Of a stretch of 64,000 nt of DNA, positions 46,138-55,824 are shown one piece after another (position 1 is the first letter of the stretch; each line of letters opens with the position of its first letter). The notes under the pieces were generated by a model. The model made no database searches. It saw only the letters and a list, made by a program, of their open reading frames with translations, and was not told where the DNA came from. Source of the stretch: Aquimarina sp042434915 (GTDB taxonomy: Bacteria > Bacteroidota > Bacteroidia > Flavobacteriales > Flavobacteriaceae); assembly GCF_042434915.1 (NCBI RefSeq), contig NZ_CP170198.1, forward strand, positions 3,038,001 to 3,102,000, in the 5' to 3' direction. Position numbers and translations under genes: made by a program.

Positions 46138-48384
46138 TTACATAGTTTTTAACAGATTCGCATCAATTTTGGATAGAGAGACTATCTTTTGCAGCCTGAT
46201 TCCAAAATCGAGAAGTGCTTTTACTTCTTTTACACTAGCTAATCGTTCGGTTTTTAAAACCAAGAGAGACGAACCATTGGATTCGATATGGTAGTAGGGA
46301 TTACTTTCAAAAAACAAGATGAGCGCCTTGTTAAAAAAAGCTTCTACCTCAATTTTATCTTCGGCCATTATAAAGAACCGTTTAGAAAAATCTGGATGTT
46401 TTTTGATTGTAATATTTTTAAATCCAGAAAATCGATATAAAAAGCTAAATAAATCATCTTTGTGTAAGGTAAAACATGGTATTGTATGTTCTAGATTTAT
46501 TTTAAGAAATGTTCCACGTAGCTGCTTCTGTGAGATAAATTCGCCCTCGGTGTACTCGATGTCAAAAACCTTAAAAATTTGGTTATCATCGACCAACTGA
46601 TTATGTATAAAATTGATTTTTTTGAGTTTAAAAAATACAAACGTATAAAGCGAAGCTACTCCATATAACTTGGTGGGATTATAAGACCATTCAAAATCGC
46701 AAGCTATTTGTTCAAGATCTTTTTGTCTTTTTGTAAGATGGTTGTGTGCGTTGTTGCGAGCAGAAAATGAAAACAGTCTGCGCATAGCTAAGGGATGTGC
46801 AGATGAAGCGCCATGAATGTCTAAACCATTAATTTCAAAAGAGCCTCCATTACGTAAAAATATCTCTTGGTATCCTAAAAGATGTTCCTGTACAGTAAAG
46901 TCGACAAATTCGCATAGTGAGAAATCAACAATAACTTCGCTAGTTTCGGGTATTACATCCAGTTTGTCTTTTAATTTGTAATAATTGAGAAAGCTTGCAA
47001 AATTTTTGACACTTATAAAATAGTTTCCTTGTTGTTGTTCCTTGTACATTAAAACATTAGGTCTTATAACATTAGACAAAAACAAAAAGATACTTTTGTT
47101 AAGAATAACGTGAATAACAAGAGTGCTCAATATACCAATTAAAATACCTGTAATCAAACTAGTTGTTACTGTAGCAATTATGGTAATAATAAATATAAAA
47201 ACTTGTTCTTTACCAATTTTGGCAATATTCTTTAGAGTAGATGGTGAAGCAAGTTTATAGCCTGTGTATACTAGTATTGCAGCTAATGCTGTTAAAGGAA
47301 TTCTTCGCAATTGATTTTGAAAAAGCACTACAAATAATAATAAAAAGAGTGCATGAAAAAAGTTAGCACTTCGATTAGATCCACCATTGTTTACATTAAC
47401 AGAGCTACGCGCAATAACAGTTACTACATTAAGCCCACCTAACAAGCCACTTATGATCGACGCAGTACCCAAAGCTTTTAAATCACGATTTACATTAGAG
47501 CGCCTCCGCTCAGGGTCCAGTTGATCTATTGCCTTTATGCTCAACAAAGATTCTATGCTAGATATTAAGGTTATAGCTAATACAACTCCGATAAATTGAG
47601 AAGTAAAAAGAATAGAGAAATCAGGAACAGGAAAACTTGATAAGATCCCTTTTGGTAACTGTACCAATAAAGGTGTCGCTATAGGATACGCTTCGCTAGA
47701 AAAATACTCGTAATAGTAACTATATCCAATTACCAAGACCACAATCCACATAGGCGCAGGAATCAGCTTCAAATATTGATTACGAATAGTTCCATGAAAA
47801 CGCATAATCAATAAACTAAAAAAACCTATAAAAGCTGCAGCAATAGTGCTTGATGATGCTTGAGAAAATAATGCAAAAACAGTTGTCGGGAACGTAATTA
47901 ATAAATCTATAGTACTCCCTTGAGCACCTATGTTACCAAACATTACATGAAGTTGTTTTGCTAGAATACTAATACCTATGGCAGCTAGCATTCCTTGAAT
48001 TGCCGAAGAAGGAAAAAAATCACTTAGTATGCCTAATCGCAAGAAACCTATAAGTAGCATGAGTACTCCAGAACAAATAATTGCAGCTAGAGTAAATAAG
48101 TAGCCATGATAAAGATCACCACTTGCTAAGGTAGAAATAGCACCCAGAAGTACCACTACCAAACCATTACCGGGCCCACTAATAGTCACATGAGATCCTC
48201 CTAAAACAGCTACAATAGTACCACCAACTATTGCAGCAATAATCCCAGAAATTGGCGGAGCTCCAGAGGCTAAGGCAAGACCTAAACCAAGGGGTAAAGC
48301 AATTAAAGAAACTACAAAACCAGAGAAAATATTTTTTGGTAAACTACTTAAAAAGTTTACAGCGTTATTTTTAAAATATGCCAT
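46138..48384 (-). CDS. SulP-family inorganic anion transporter
   Basis: The 748-aa protein starts with SulP features: FSGFVVSLIALPLGLGLALASGAPPISGI, GGSHVTISGPGNGLVV, and about 10-12 membrane helices up to residue about 430. A STAS-like domain at about 460-530 (VIVDFSLCEFVDFTVQEHL) is followed by a further about 200 residues with no recognised family. The tail is longer than in typical SulP transporters (about 560-600). It follows the universal stress protein gene with zero spacing. Substrate could be sulfate or bicarbonate. Bacteroidota SulP-Usp pairs are often guessed to handle bicarbonate; that is inference. Confidence 0.88.
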   Translation of the reverse strand: MAYFKNNAVNFLSSLPKNIFSGFVVSLIALPLGLGLALASGAPPISGIIAAIVGGTIVAVLGGSHVTISGPGNGLVVVLLGAISTLASGDLYHGYLFTLAAIICSGVLMLLIGFLRLGILSDFFPSSAIQGMLAAIGISILAKQLHVMFGNIGAQGSTIDLLITFPTTVFALFSQASSSTIAAAFIGFFSLLIMRFHGTIRNQYLKLIPAPMWIVVLVIGYSYYYEYFSSEAYPIATPLLVQLPKGILSSFPVPDFSILFTSQFIGVVLAITLISSIESLLSIKAIDQLDPERRRSNVNRDLKALGTASIISGLLGGLNVVTVIARSSVNVNNGGSNRSANFFHALFLLLFVVLFQNQLRRIPLTALAAILVYTGYKLASPSTLKNIAKIGKEQVFIFIITIIATVTTSLITGILIGILSTLVIHVILNKSIFLFLSNVIRPNVLMYKEQQQGNYFISVKNFASFLNYYKLKDKLDVIPETSEVIVDFSLCEFVDFTVQEHLLGYQEIFLRNGGSFEINGLDIHGASSAHPLAMRRLFSFSARNNAHNHLTKRQKDLEQIACDFEWSYNPTKLYGVASLYTFVFFKLKKINFIHNQLVDDNQIFKVFDIEYTEGEFISQKQLRGTFLKINLEHTIPCFTLHKDDLFSFLYRFSGFKNITIKKHPDFSKRFFIMAEDKIEVEAFFNKALILFFESNPYYHIESNGSSLLVLKTERLASVKEVKALLDFGIRLQKIVSLSKIDANLLKTM

Positions 48385-49245
48385 TTATCTTACAATTAAA
48401 ACATCGGTAGGAAGCTCGGATAAAATATATTCCATATCGTGGGGAAAGATTCGGTCTAAAAAAGTATTTTTTTCTGGAGCATTCATAATTAGTAAATCAG
48501 CCCCTACAACTTTTGCATAATGCCCGATTGAATACCCTCTTTTTCCAAATATCGGCTGAATTTTTATAGTAATTGTATTTTTAAGATGTTCAGGAATTTT
48601 TTTAAGAACATCCCGCAATCTCAAAGCTTGTTTTTGGGTGAGTTGCTCTTTTTTTAATGTACTTTTAAGGAGAGATTGATTATCTCGCACAACTACTTTG
48701 ACTTCTTTTTGAGATATTTCTTCGACGATGGTAAGTTGATTAGAACCCAAATTTTGAGCAAATTCAAAAGAGGCTGTCAAAGCTTCGAGAGTCTTGTTGC
48801 TCTTTAATCCATTTACAACAATATGTCGACAAGGTCTTAAATCTTCTGAGGGTTTAATTAATAATAATACCGAACATGGTGCTTTGCGCACAATTTTACG
48901 AGCAATGGATCCGATGTAAAACTTTAAAATATCTTCTTTAGGTATTGCACCAAGCATAATTAGATCTGCCCTTGTATTTTTTGAAGCCTCTATAATCACC
49001 TCTACAGGATTACCTTCTTTCCAAATCATTTTTACCTTTTCATTGCCTTCATTTACAATTCCTGATAATAAATGTTTTATAGTTTTTTCTTTTTCTTTTG
49101 TTTTTTCCCCCACATGTACAATGACCAAGTTACAATCAAAGAAATCGACTAATCGCATAGCTTCAAAAATATTGTTCTGGAGATTAGGTGAAAAGGCAAC
49201 TCCTATTAGAATTGTTTTAAATTTTTGTGGAAAGCAAGTATTCAA
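48385..49245 (-). CDS. Universal stress protein (two UspA domains)
   Basis: The 286-aa protein is a tandem UspA: the first domain about 9-130 (ILIGVAFSPNLQNNIFEAM, DLIMLGAIPKED, GSIARKIVRKAPCSVLLL) and the second about 136-286 (HIVVNGLKSNKTLEAL, ADLLIMNAPEKN). The GxxxxG(S/T) nucleotide-binding signature is partly kept in the first domain. The stop abuts the SulP start with no gap, so it is cotranslated with the transporter and may regulate it. Confidence 0.87.
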   Translation of the reverse strand: MNTCFPQKFKTILIGVAFSPNLQNNIFEAMRLVDFFDCNLVIVHVGEKTKEKEKTIKHLLSGIVNEGNEKVKMIWKEGNPVEVIIEASKNTRADLIMLGAIPKEDILKFYIGSIARKIVRKAPCSVLLLIKPSEDLRPCRHIVVNGLKSNKTLEALTASFEFAQNLGSNQLTIVEEISQKEVKVVVRDNQSLLKSTLKKEQLTQKQALRLRDVLKKIPEHLKNTITIKIQPIFGKRGYSIGHYAKVVGADLLIMNAPEKNTFLDRIFPHDMEYILSELPTDVLIVR

Positions 49246-49368
49246 AAGGATGTTATTTTTATTAAAGGGTAGAATATAGAACTAATATTTAAAAGCGAAA
49301 AATTGTTAACGATTTTATCATTCATAAAAAAAATGTCGAACTTGCTAGCTTTTTAAGATAGAACACAT

Positions 49369-51228
49369 ATGATCGAGTTATCAGGAATAATCATTTTAGG
49401 AATACTTGCACAATGGGTAGCCTGGAAATTTAAAATCCCCGCAATACTACCGTTGATTTTAATAGGACTGCTTGTGGGGCCTATTTCTACTTTATTTACA
49501 GAGAACCAAACCAAACTGATTCAGCCTATCTGGAATGGATCAGAAGGCTTATTTCCTGGAGAAAGTTTATTTTATTTTGTTTCATTAGCTATTAGTATTA
49601 TTTTGTTTGAGGGCGGACTTACCCTTAGGAGAAGCGAAGTTTTGAATATTGGTCCAGTAATTTTAAAACTTATTAGTGTTGCAGTGATTGTAACTTTTTT
49701 TGGGGCCGGATTAGCAGCTCACTTTGTATTTGGTTTAAGTTGGCCAATATCATTTTTATTTTCTTCATTAATTATAGTTACTGGACCCACAGTAATTACT
49801 CCAATTTTGAGAAATATTCCTTTAAAAAAAGATATATCTGCAATTCTCAAATGGGAAGGTATTTTGATCGACCCAATAGGTGCACTTGTTGCAGTACTTG
49901 TATTCGAATTTATTAGTGTTGGTGAGGGCCAAGAATTTACGCAAACAGCATTGATGGAATTTGGAAAAATTGTGTTGTTTGGTTTTACCTTTGGATTTAC
50001 CTTTGCTCACGCATTGGCTTTTGCTATTAAAAAAAATGTGATTCCACATTATTTATTAAATGTATTCACACTTGCCACAGTACTTGGAGTATTTGTGTTA
50101 TCAGATGTATTTGCTCATGAATCTGGTTTGCTATCTGTAGTAATTATGGGCATGGTTTTGGGAAATATAAACTTACCAAATATTGAAGAATTACTTTATT
50201 TTAAAGAATCGTTAAGCGTATTACTTATTTCAATTCTGTTTATATTATTGTCTGCTAATATTAATATGGAAGAGCTTCAGTTAATTTACAACTGGGACGC
50301 TGTTATTTTATTTGCCATTGTAGTCTTTCTAGTAAGACCTTTAGGAGTCTTTCTAAGTTCGATAGATTCTGGGTTAAAACTCAAAGAAAAATTATTTATT
50401 AGCTGGGTAGGACCACGCGGAATAGTTGCTGCTGGTATTGCTTCGCTATTTGGATTAAAACTAACAGCAGATGGAGAACCAGGAGCAGAGTATATTACAC
50501 CGCTAGTTTTTATGATTGTGCTAGGCACAGTTTTATTGAATGCTACTACGGCAAGATTATTTGCTAAACTAGTAGGTGTTTTCTTAAAAAAATCAGATGG
50601 TATTTTGATAGTTGGTGGATCAAAAGTTTCCCGCCTTATTGCTTCATATTTAAAAACACACGATAGACATGTTGTATTATTAGATAATAACAAGAATAAT
50701 GTAAAAAAAGCTAAGAATTTGGGAATAGATGCAATTGAAGGTAATATTTACAATAATACAATTAAAGATAATATAGAATTAAGCGATATAGGTATCGTGA
50801 TGGCCTTAACAGGAAATAGTGATATCAATAAGTATGCAATCAACAAATTTAGAAACCAATTTGGTGAAAACGGATCGTTTAGACTAGTAACTGCCGAGGA
50901 GATGAGTGATCCTGATATGAATCCAGAAGAAGGATTGTTTTCACAAACAGATGATTATTATAAATTAATGGATTTAGCAGAGCGTTATCCAGTTATCATG
51001 GAAATTACTATTAAGAATGAAGAGCATTACATGGCATTGATAGAATTATCGAAAGACGAGGGAAACATGATCCCATTATTTATAAAATCACCAGATGAAT
51101 CTATCCGCATAATACCATCACATAGTGAGGATGTAAAGAAAATTGAACCCGAAAGTGTATTAGCGTATATAGGAAAACCAATAGATGTAGAGGAACCAGT
51201 AATTAACATCGATAAAAACATCAATTAG
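49369..51228 (+). CDS. Cation/proton antiporter with NAD-binding (TrkA-N) domain
   Basis: The 619-aa protein has an N-terminal antiporter domain of about 12 membrane helices (residues 1 to about 390), with GPTVITPILR and the GILIDPIGALVAV motif of the CPA1/NhaP type. At about 405-510 a Rossmann TrkA-N domain opens with GILIVGGSKVSRLIASYL and VVLLDNN. A C-terminal about 100-residue region follows. Such proteins exchange Na+ or K+ for H+ and may be gated by nucleotide. It is divergent from the usp/SulP pair. Confidence 0.9.
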   Translation: MIELSGIIILGILAQWVAWKFKIPAILPLILIGLLVGPISTLFTENQTKLIQPIWNGSEGLFPGESLFYFVSLAISIILFEGGLTLRRSEVLNIGPVILKLISVAVIVTFFGAGLAAHFVFGLSWPISFLFSSLIIVTGPTVITPILRNIPLKKDISAILKWEGILIDPIGALVAVLVFEFISVGEGQEFTQTALMEFGKIVLFGFTFGFTFAHALAFAIKKNVIPHYLLNVFTLATVLGVFVLSDVFAHESGLLSVVIMGMVLGNINLPNIEELLYFKESLSVLLISILFILLSANINMEELQLIYNWDAVILFAIVVFLVRPLGVFLSSIDSGLKLKEKLFISWVGPRGIVAAGIASLFGLKLTADGEPGAEYITPLVFMIVLGTVLLNATTARLFAKLVGVFLKKSDGILIVGGSKVSRLIASYLKTHDRHVVLLDNNKNNVKKAKNLGIDAIEGNIYNNTIKDNIELSDIGIVMALTGNSDINKYAINKFRNQFGENGSFRLVTAEEMSDPDMNPEEGLFSQTDDYYKLMDLAERYPVIMEITIKNEEHYMALIELSKDEGNMIPLFIKSPDESIRIIPSHSEDVKKIEPESVLAYIGKPIDVEEPVINIDKNIN

Positions 51229-51324
51229 ATCGATATAATACATTTATATTCATAATTTTTTGTTAATTCATTAAATTTGCAGTAGTTTAAACTTTTAGAC
51301 CAAGTCTATTTTAAAATTAACATT

Positions 51325-51539
51325 ATGAAAAATTACTTTTATTAGCAGCCTGTGCTTTAATTGTTGGCTTTACTTCATGTTCAAAAGATGATGATGGAGG
51401 AGAACCAGATAGCTTTGAGTGTTTTGGAATTACTATTACTCGAGGCAGTAATGGTAACACATTTGTTGATAGTGAAGATACTGGAGTCGATTATGATGAA
51501 GTTGAAGCAGAAGGATGTGATATTGAAATAGGAGTTTAA
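51325..51539 (+). pseudogene. Small lipoprotein gene with a one-base deletion
   Basis: The ATG at 51325 runs into TAG after six codons. From 51333 a second frame reads LLLLAACALIVGFTSC followed by SKDDDGGEPDSFEC and ends TAA at 51537-51539. Inserting one T after about base 51333 joins them into a typical Bacteroidota lipoprotein of about 71 residues with a lipobox and an acidic, Cys-containing body. A -7-like TAAATTTG (51272-51279) lies upstream and a terminator downstream. It is either a recent frameshift or a sequencing error in a T/A run. Confidence 0.75.
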
Positions 51540-51544
51540 ATACT

Positions 51545-51580
51545 AAAAAAGAGAAGTCTCAAGACTTCTCCTTTTTTTTT
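51545..51580. terminator. Bidirectional terminator overlapping the nuclease gene end
   Basis: The stem GAGAAGTC/GACTTCTC (51551-51570) with loop TCAA is flanked by six A and nine T. It ends the lipoprotein transcript (plus). On the minus strand it contains the stop of the nuclease gene at 51559. Confidence 0.88.
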
Positions 51581-52614
51581 ATCAAATAAATACAGACAGG
51601 ATAATGATCGCTATATCCTCCTGTAAAATTTCCATTAGCAAAACTTCTAAAAGGGTATCCTTTATAATTTCCGGTGCTCGTAGTAAGAAATTTCTTATTG
51701 CAAACCTCTGCTTTGTAGAATTCAAAAGTTTCATACTTTGAGGCAATAAAAGATTTTGAAACTAATATTTGGTCAAACAAATTCCAGCTATCACCCCAAG
51801 CCAACGATCCGATACCATCTGATAATAATTTATTGAATGGATTAAATAACATTTTATCGGTAAGATGTTCGCTACGGGATGAGGTATTTAAAACTTCTAC
51901 AATACTTTTATTTCTAGGTCCGTCATTAAAATCGCCCATGGATATAATTTTTGCATAAGGATTATCATAAAGTATAGAATCAATAATATTTCGATTTACA
52001 AAAGCAGCTTTTTTTCTCTTATAGCTACTACTAACTTCGCCACCCCTTCTAGATGGCCAGTGATTTACAATAAAGTGCATACGTTCGTTTTCAAAATATC
52101 CAGTGATAAGCAATTGGTCACGGGTGTAGATACGTTTTCCGTTTTTTTGGTCGTAAAGCAAAACAGGATACGTAGTTGATGTAATGGGTCTAAAAATTTC
52201 TTTTCTATATAATAACGCTACATCAATGCCACGTCGATCGGGGGAGTCGTAGTGAATAATATCATATTTATAAGGAACAAGAGCCTCCTGTTGTATTAGG
52301 TCGTATAATACTTTTCTGTTCTCAACTTCGGCAACACCCAATACTGCTGGAGGGGCTTTTGCGAGGTCACTACCGATGGTTAATATTGCAGAAGCCATAT
52401 TTTTTAGCTTTTGTTGATATACCTCTTCTGTCCAATGATCTTTTCCATCTGGAGTGCGATCATCATCAAATGTTTTTGGATCATCAAGTGTATCAAAAAG
52501 ATTCTCTAAATTATAAAAGCCAACTGTAAGAATTTTAAAAGAGGTGCTTTCTTGACAGCTACTATTATAAAAGACACTTAAGAGGCAGATTACAAGTGTA
52601 AAGTTATAATTCAT
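51559..52614 (-). CDS. Secreted endonuclease/exonuclease/phosphatase-family lipoprotein
   Basis: The 351-aa protein has a lipoprotein signal (FYNSSC, Cys20) and the EEP fold: VGFYNLENLFDT, GVAEVENR with metal-binding Glu96, VNHWPSRRGG with His185, SMGDFNDGP with Asp228 and Asn230, and YSDHYPV with His337. These residues form the DNase I-like active site. Family members cut nucleic acids or phosphodiesters outside the cytoplasm. It is divergent from the TonB receptor and DUF5689 genes, a grouping seen repeatedly in Bacteroidota. Confidence 0.92.
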   Translation of the reverse strand: MNYNFTLVICLLSVFYNSSCQESTSFKILTVGFYNLENLFDTLDDPKTFDDDRTPDGKDHWTEEVYQQKLKNMASAILTIGSDLAKAPPAVLGVAEVENRKVLYDLIQQEALVPYKYDIIHYDSPDRRGIDVALLYRKEIFRPITSTTYPVLLYDQKNGKRIYTRDQLLITGYFENERMHFIVNHWPSRRGGEVSSSYKRKKAAFVNRNIIDSILYDNPYAKIISMGDFNDGPRNKSIVEVLNTSSRSEHLTDKMLFNPFNKLLSDGIGSLAWGDSWNLFDQILVSKSFIASKYETFEFYKAEVCNKKFLTTSTGNYKGYPFRSFANGNFTGGYSDHYPVCIYLIKKKEKS

Positions 52615-52909
52615 AAATAGTTAGGTTTAAGAGCTGACAAATTAACGACCCATTTATAAAACTTGCAATAATTTATTTTTTTTGGTTTTCGACTATTTAT
52701 TACACATACAATCTAATTACAGTAAAACAGTGCATTTTATATCTTAAAATTATAAGTCTATAATCCTAAAAATTTTAATATAGCAATTTCAATTAGGGTA
52801 TTTTTCCCCTATAAAAAAAATATTAATTATAGTATGTTTGTCATAAGTAATTGAAATAATGTGTTTTGAAATATTTTATTACTTATTCTTATAAACCTAA
52901 ACCGCAATA

Positions 52910-55798
52910 ATGAAGCATACTTTATCACCAAAAAGGTGGTTTCTTTTCGTATTTGTTTTTTTGAATTTCATCTATATACATGCACAAGAAAAACTAATAC
53001 AGGGTACAGTGATTGATCAAGAAACAAAAACACCATTAAGTAATGTCAAGGTGCAGTTAAAAGACACCCCATTTCTAGTATTTACTGACATATCTGGATC
53101 TTTCACTCTCAAAATTAGTGATCAAACTTTAGTTGATCACATACTTGTTTTGTCATATTCGGGGTATGTAACCAAGCGATTTCCTATCTATATTTCTGAA
53201 ACAGCGCCTTTATATTTGGGTCAAATTAATCTACAATACGATCGTATTGATGATAATCAACATATCGCTGTCATATCTTTAGGAGATGAAAAGTTTACGG
53301 ATGATGAGCAATTAGACACATACTACTCGGGAGTATTACAGGCATCAAAGGATGTGTTTTTATCTGCAGCTGCATATGATTTTAGTAGTACTTTTTTTAG
53401 ACCAAGAGGTCTGGGTAATGAATATGGAAAAGTTCTTATAAATGGGCTTGAAATGAATAAAATGAGTAATGGACGTCCACACTGGAATACATGGGGAGGT
53501 TTAAATGACGTCCTAAGAAATCAATCATATGACCGCAATCTAAGTACCAATGAGGTAAGTTTTGGAGATCTTGGTGGAACCACTCAAATAACGCTAAAAG
53601 CTTCTCAATATAAGAAGGGCGGTCGAGTATCGTATGCATTTGCAAATAGATCGTATACAGGTAGAGTAATGGGTAGTTATCACTCTGGTGTACTTAAGAA
53701 TGGATGGGCGTATGCCGTATTACTTTCAAAGAGGTTTGGGGACGAAGGCTTGATCGAGGGCACCTCCTATGATGCTAATGCTATGTTTATATCGGTCGAA
53801 AAAAATTTAAATAAAAAACATCAACTCAATTTAACAGGATTTTATACTCCAGTAAAACGAGGTAAATCAACTGCCATTACCGATGAAATATTCAATTTGA
53901 AAGGGAGAAATTATAATCCAAATTGGGGATATTTCAATCAAAAAAAAGTGAATGCAAGGACACAAGTGGTACAAGAACCTATTTTTATGCTAAATCATAG
54001 CTGGCAGCTAGGTCATAAAACTAAATTGACTACTAACCTAGGATTTCAAACAGGAACGCGTTTTGTTACTCGTCTTGACAATGGAGGTACAGATATGCTG
54101 GTTGGAGTAGATGGATCTGTTGGATACAGTGGTGGTGGCAGAAGTAAATACATAAATCCAATGCATCCAGAACATTTGCCAAGTTTTTATATTCAGAATT
54201 CTCAAAATAGTGTAAACGATTATCAAAAAGCATATTTGGCAGCGCAAGAATTTAGGGCTAATGGACAAATAAACTGGAATGAAATATTTGCTACCAATAC
54301 TAGTCAGAGAGATCAATTTAAAAATGCAACGTATGTACTTTTACATGATAAAATAGATGATATTCAATATGCTATGAGCAGCAATATTTACAGTCAACTT
54401 AATCAAAAATTTACTGTTAGTGGCGGAGTTGCATATACTAATTTAAAAAGTCATATCTATGCAGAGATCGGGAATATGCTTGGTGGCACAGGGTTTTTAG
54501 ATATTGACGGATTTGCTAGATATAGTGAAAACCAAACCAACAAAGAGATCGAAAGTAAAGCACAAAATAACCTAAAAAACCCTAACAGAATTGTATCAAA
54601 AGGAGACCACTATAAGTATAATTTTGAGTTACTAGGGCAAAATAGTAAAGGCTTTTTACAACTTGAAGGAGACTTTAAGAAAATCAATATTGCAATGTCT
54701 GCAGTTATTGCAAACACTACGTATCAACGTTTAGGATTATATGAAAACGGCTATTTTCCAGAAAACAAATCATTTGGAGCATCAAAAAAAGTATCCTTTA
54801 TTGATTATGGAATCAAAACTAGTTGCACGGCAAAGTTTAAAAGAAATATGTTTCTAGCAACTAATCTAGGTTACTTTACTAAAGCTCCCGTACTTGAGCA
54901 TAGTTTTGTAAATGCTAGACAAAACAACTTTATTTTATCAGATATAACAAAAAAAGAGCATACTTCAGAAAAAATCTCATCAATAGATGTCAGCTATATT
55001 ATTCAACAGCAAAAATTAAAATTGAGACTATCGGGATATTATAATACTACTAATAATGTCACAGATATTTCATATTACTATACAGAAGCAATTGATGGAG
55101 AGGATACAGGATTGGTTCAAGAGATATTAACAGGTGTAGATAAACAGTATCTAGGAGGAGAATTAGGTGTTAGCTATCAAATCTTACCCACATTGCGCTT
55201 AAAAACAGCAGCTGCTTTAGGTCAACACGCATATGCCAACACTCCTAATCTTTGGTTAACCAGCACAAGTAGTTCTTTTGACCAGGATAATGGTATAAAA
55301 AACATGGGCAATGTTTATTTAAAAAATTATAGGCTATCTGGTGGACCGCAAACTGTTGCTCAGTTTGGTTTTGACTACAGAGATCCAGATTTTTGGTGGT
55401 TTGGAACAAGCATAAACTATTATTCTGATGCCTATATTGGAATTAGCGCTCTTGCGAGAACAGATAATTTTTATAAAGATAGCGATGGTCTACCTTTCAA
55501 CGAATATGACCCACAAATATCCAGAAGCTTACTAAAACAAGAACAGTTTGAGGAATATATGTTAGTTAATATGGTTGGCGGCAAATCTTGGCGGGTTAAA
55601 AACTACACTTTAGGATTTTTTGCAAGTATCAACAATGTATTAGATCAATTATATAAAACAGGAGGTTTTGAATCTTCTCGTAGGGCTAGTTATAGATTAG
55701 CGTTAGAAGAATCAAAGCGAGATACTCCGCTATATGGCTCCCGCTATTTTTATGGGCCAAGTACAGCTTATTACTTAAACTTTTATTGTCGCTTTTAA
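52910..55798 (+). CDS. TonB-dependent receptor with carboxypeptidase-like N-terminal domain
   Basis: The 962-aa protein has a signal peptide ending IYIHAQ (about residue 25). A CarboxypepD_reg-like domain follows (GTVIDQETKTPLSNVKVQLKD and DISGSFTLKI, about 30-115). The plug domain contains FRPRGLGNEYGKVLINGLEMN, and the remainder is a beta barrel ending in an aromatic strand (YYLNFYCRF). It imports a bound substrate across the outer membrane using TonB energy. The following DUF5689 gene starts 26 bp after its stop. The adjacent EEP nuclease suggests a phosphorylated or nucleic-acid-derived substrate. Confidence 0.94.
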   Translation: MKHTLSPKRWFLFVFVFLNFIYIHAQEKLIQGTVIDQETKTPLSNVKVQLKDTPFLVFTDISGSFTLKISDQTLVDHILVLSYSGYVTKRFPIYISETAPLYLGQINLQYDRIDDNQHIAVISLGDEKFTDDEQLDTYYSGVLQASKDVFLSAAAYDFSSTFFRPRGLGNEYGKVLINGLEMNKMSNGRPHWNTWGGLNDVLRNQSYDRNLSTNEVSFGDLGGTTQITLKASQYKKGGRVSYAFANRSYTGRVMGSYHSGVLKNGWAYAVLLSKRFGDEGLIEGTSYDANAMFISVEKNLNKKHQLNLTGFYTPVKRGKSTAITDEIFNLKGRNYNPNWGYFNQKKVNARTQVVQEPIFMLNHSWQLGHKTKLTTNLGFQTGTRFVTRLDNGGTDMLVGVDGSVGYSGGGRSKYINPMHPEHLPSFYIQNSQNSVNDYQKAYLAAQEFRANGQINWNEIFATNTSQRDQFKNATYVLLHDKIDDIQYAMSSNIYSQLNQKFTVSGGVAYTNLKSHIYAEIGNMLGGTGFLDIDGFARYSENQTNKEIESKAQNNLKNPNRIVSKGDHYKYNFELLGQNSKGFLQLEGDFKKINIAMSAVIANTTYQRLGLYENGYFPENKSFGASKKVSFIDYGIKTSCTAKFKRNMFLATNLGYFTKAPVLEHSFVNARQNNFILSDITKKEHTSEKISSIDVSYIIQQQKLKLRLSGYYNTTNNVTDISYYYTEAIDGEDTGLVQEILTGVDKQYLGGELGVSYQILPTLRLKTAAALGQHAYANTPNLWLTSTSSSFDQDNGIKNMGNVYLKNYRLSGGPQTVAQFGFDYRDPDFWWFGTSINYYSDAYIGISALARTDNFYKDSDGLPFNEYDPQISRSLLKQEQFEEYMLVNMVGGKSWRVKNYTLGFFASINNVLDQLYKTGGFESSRRASYRLALEESKRDTPLYGSRYFYGPSTAYYLNFYCRF

Positions 55799-55824
55799 TA
55801 TGTATAGTTTTTAAAACACACGAT

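Noticed and set aside
46510..46525. TGTTCCACGT, left half of a parS
   Set aside because: Only the left half matches; the right half is AGCTGC. It is inside the SulP coding sequence and is not a palindrome.
55786..55824. Longer start of the DUF5689 gene
   Set aside because: The 13 extra residues hide a clean lipoprotein signal and overlap the receptor gene by 13 bp; the ATG at 55825 fits better.
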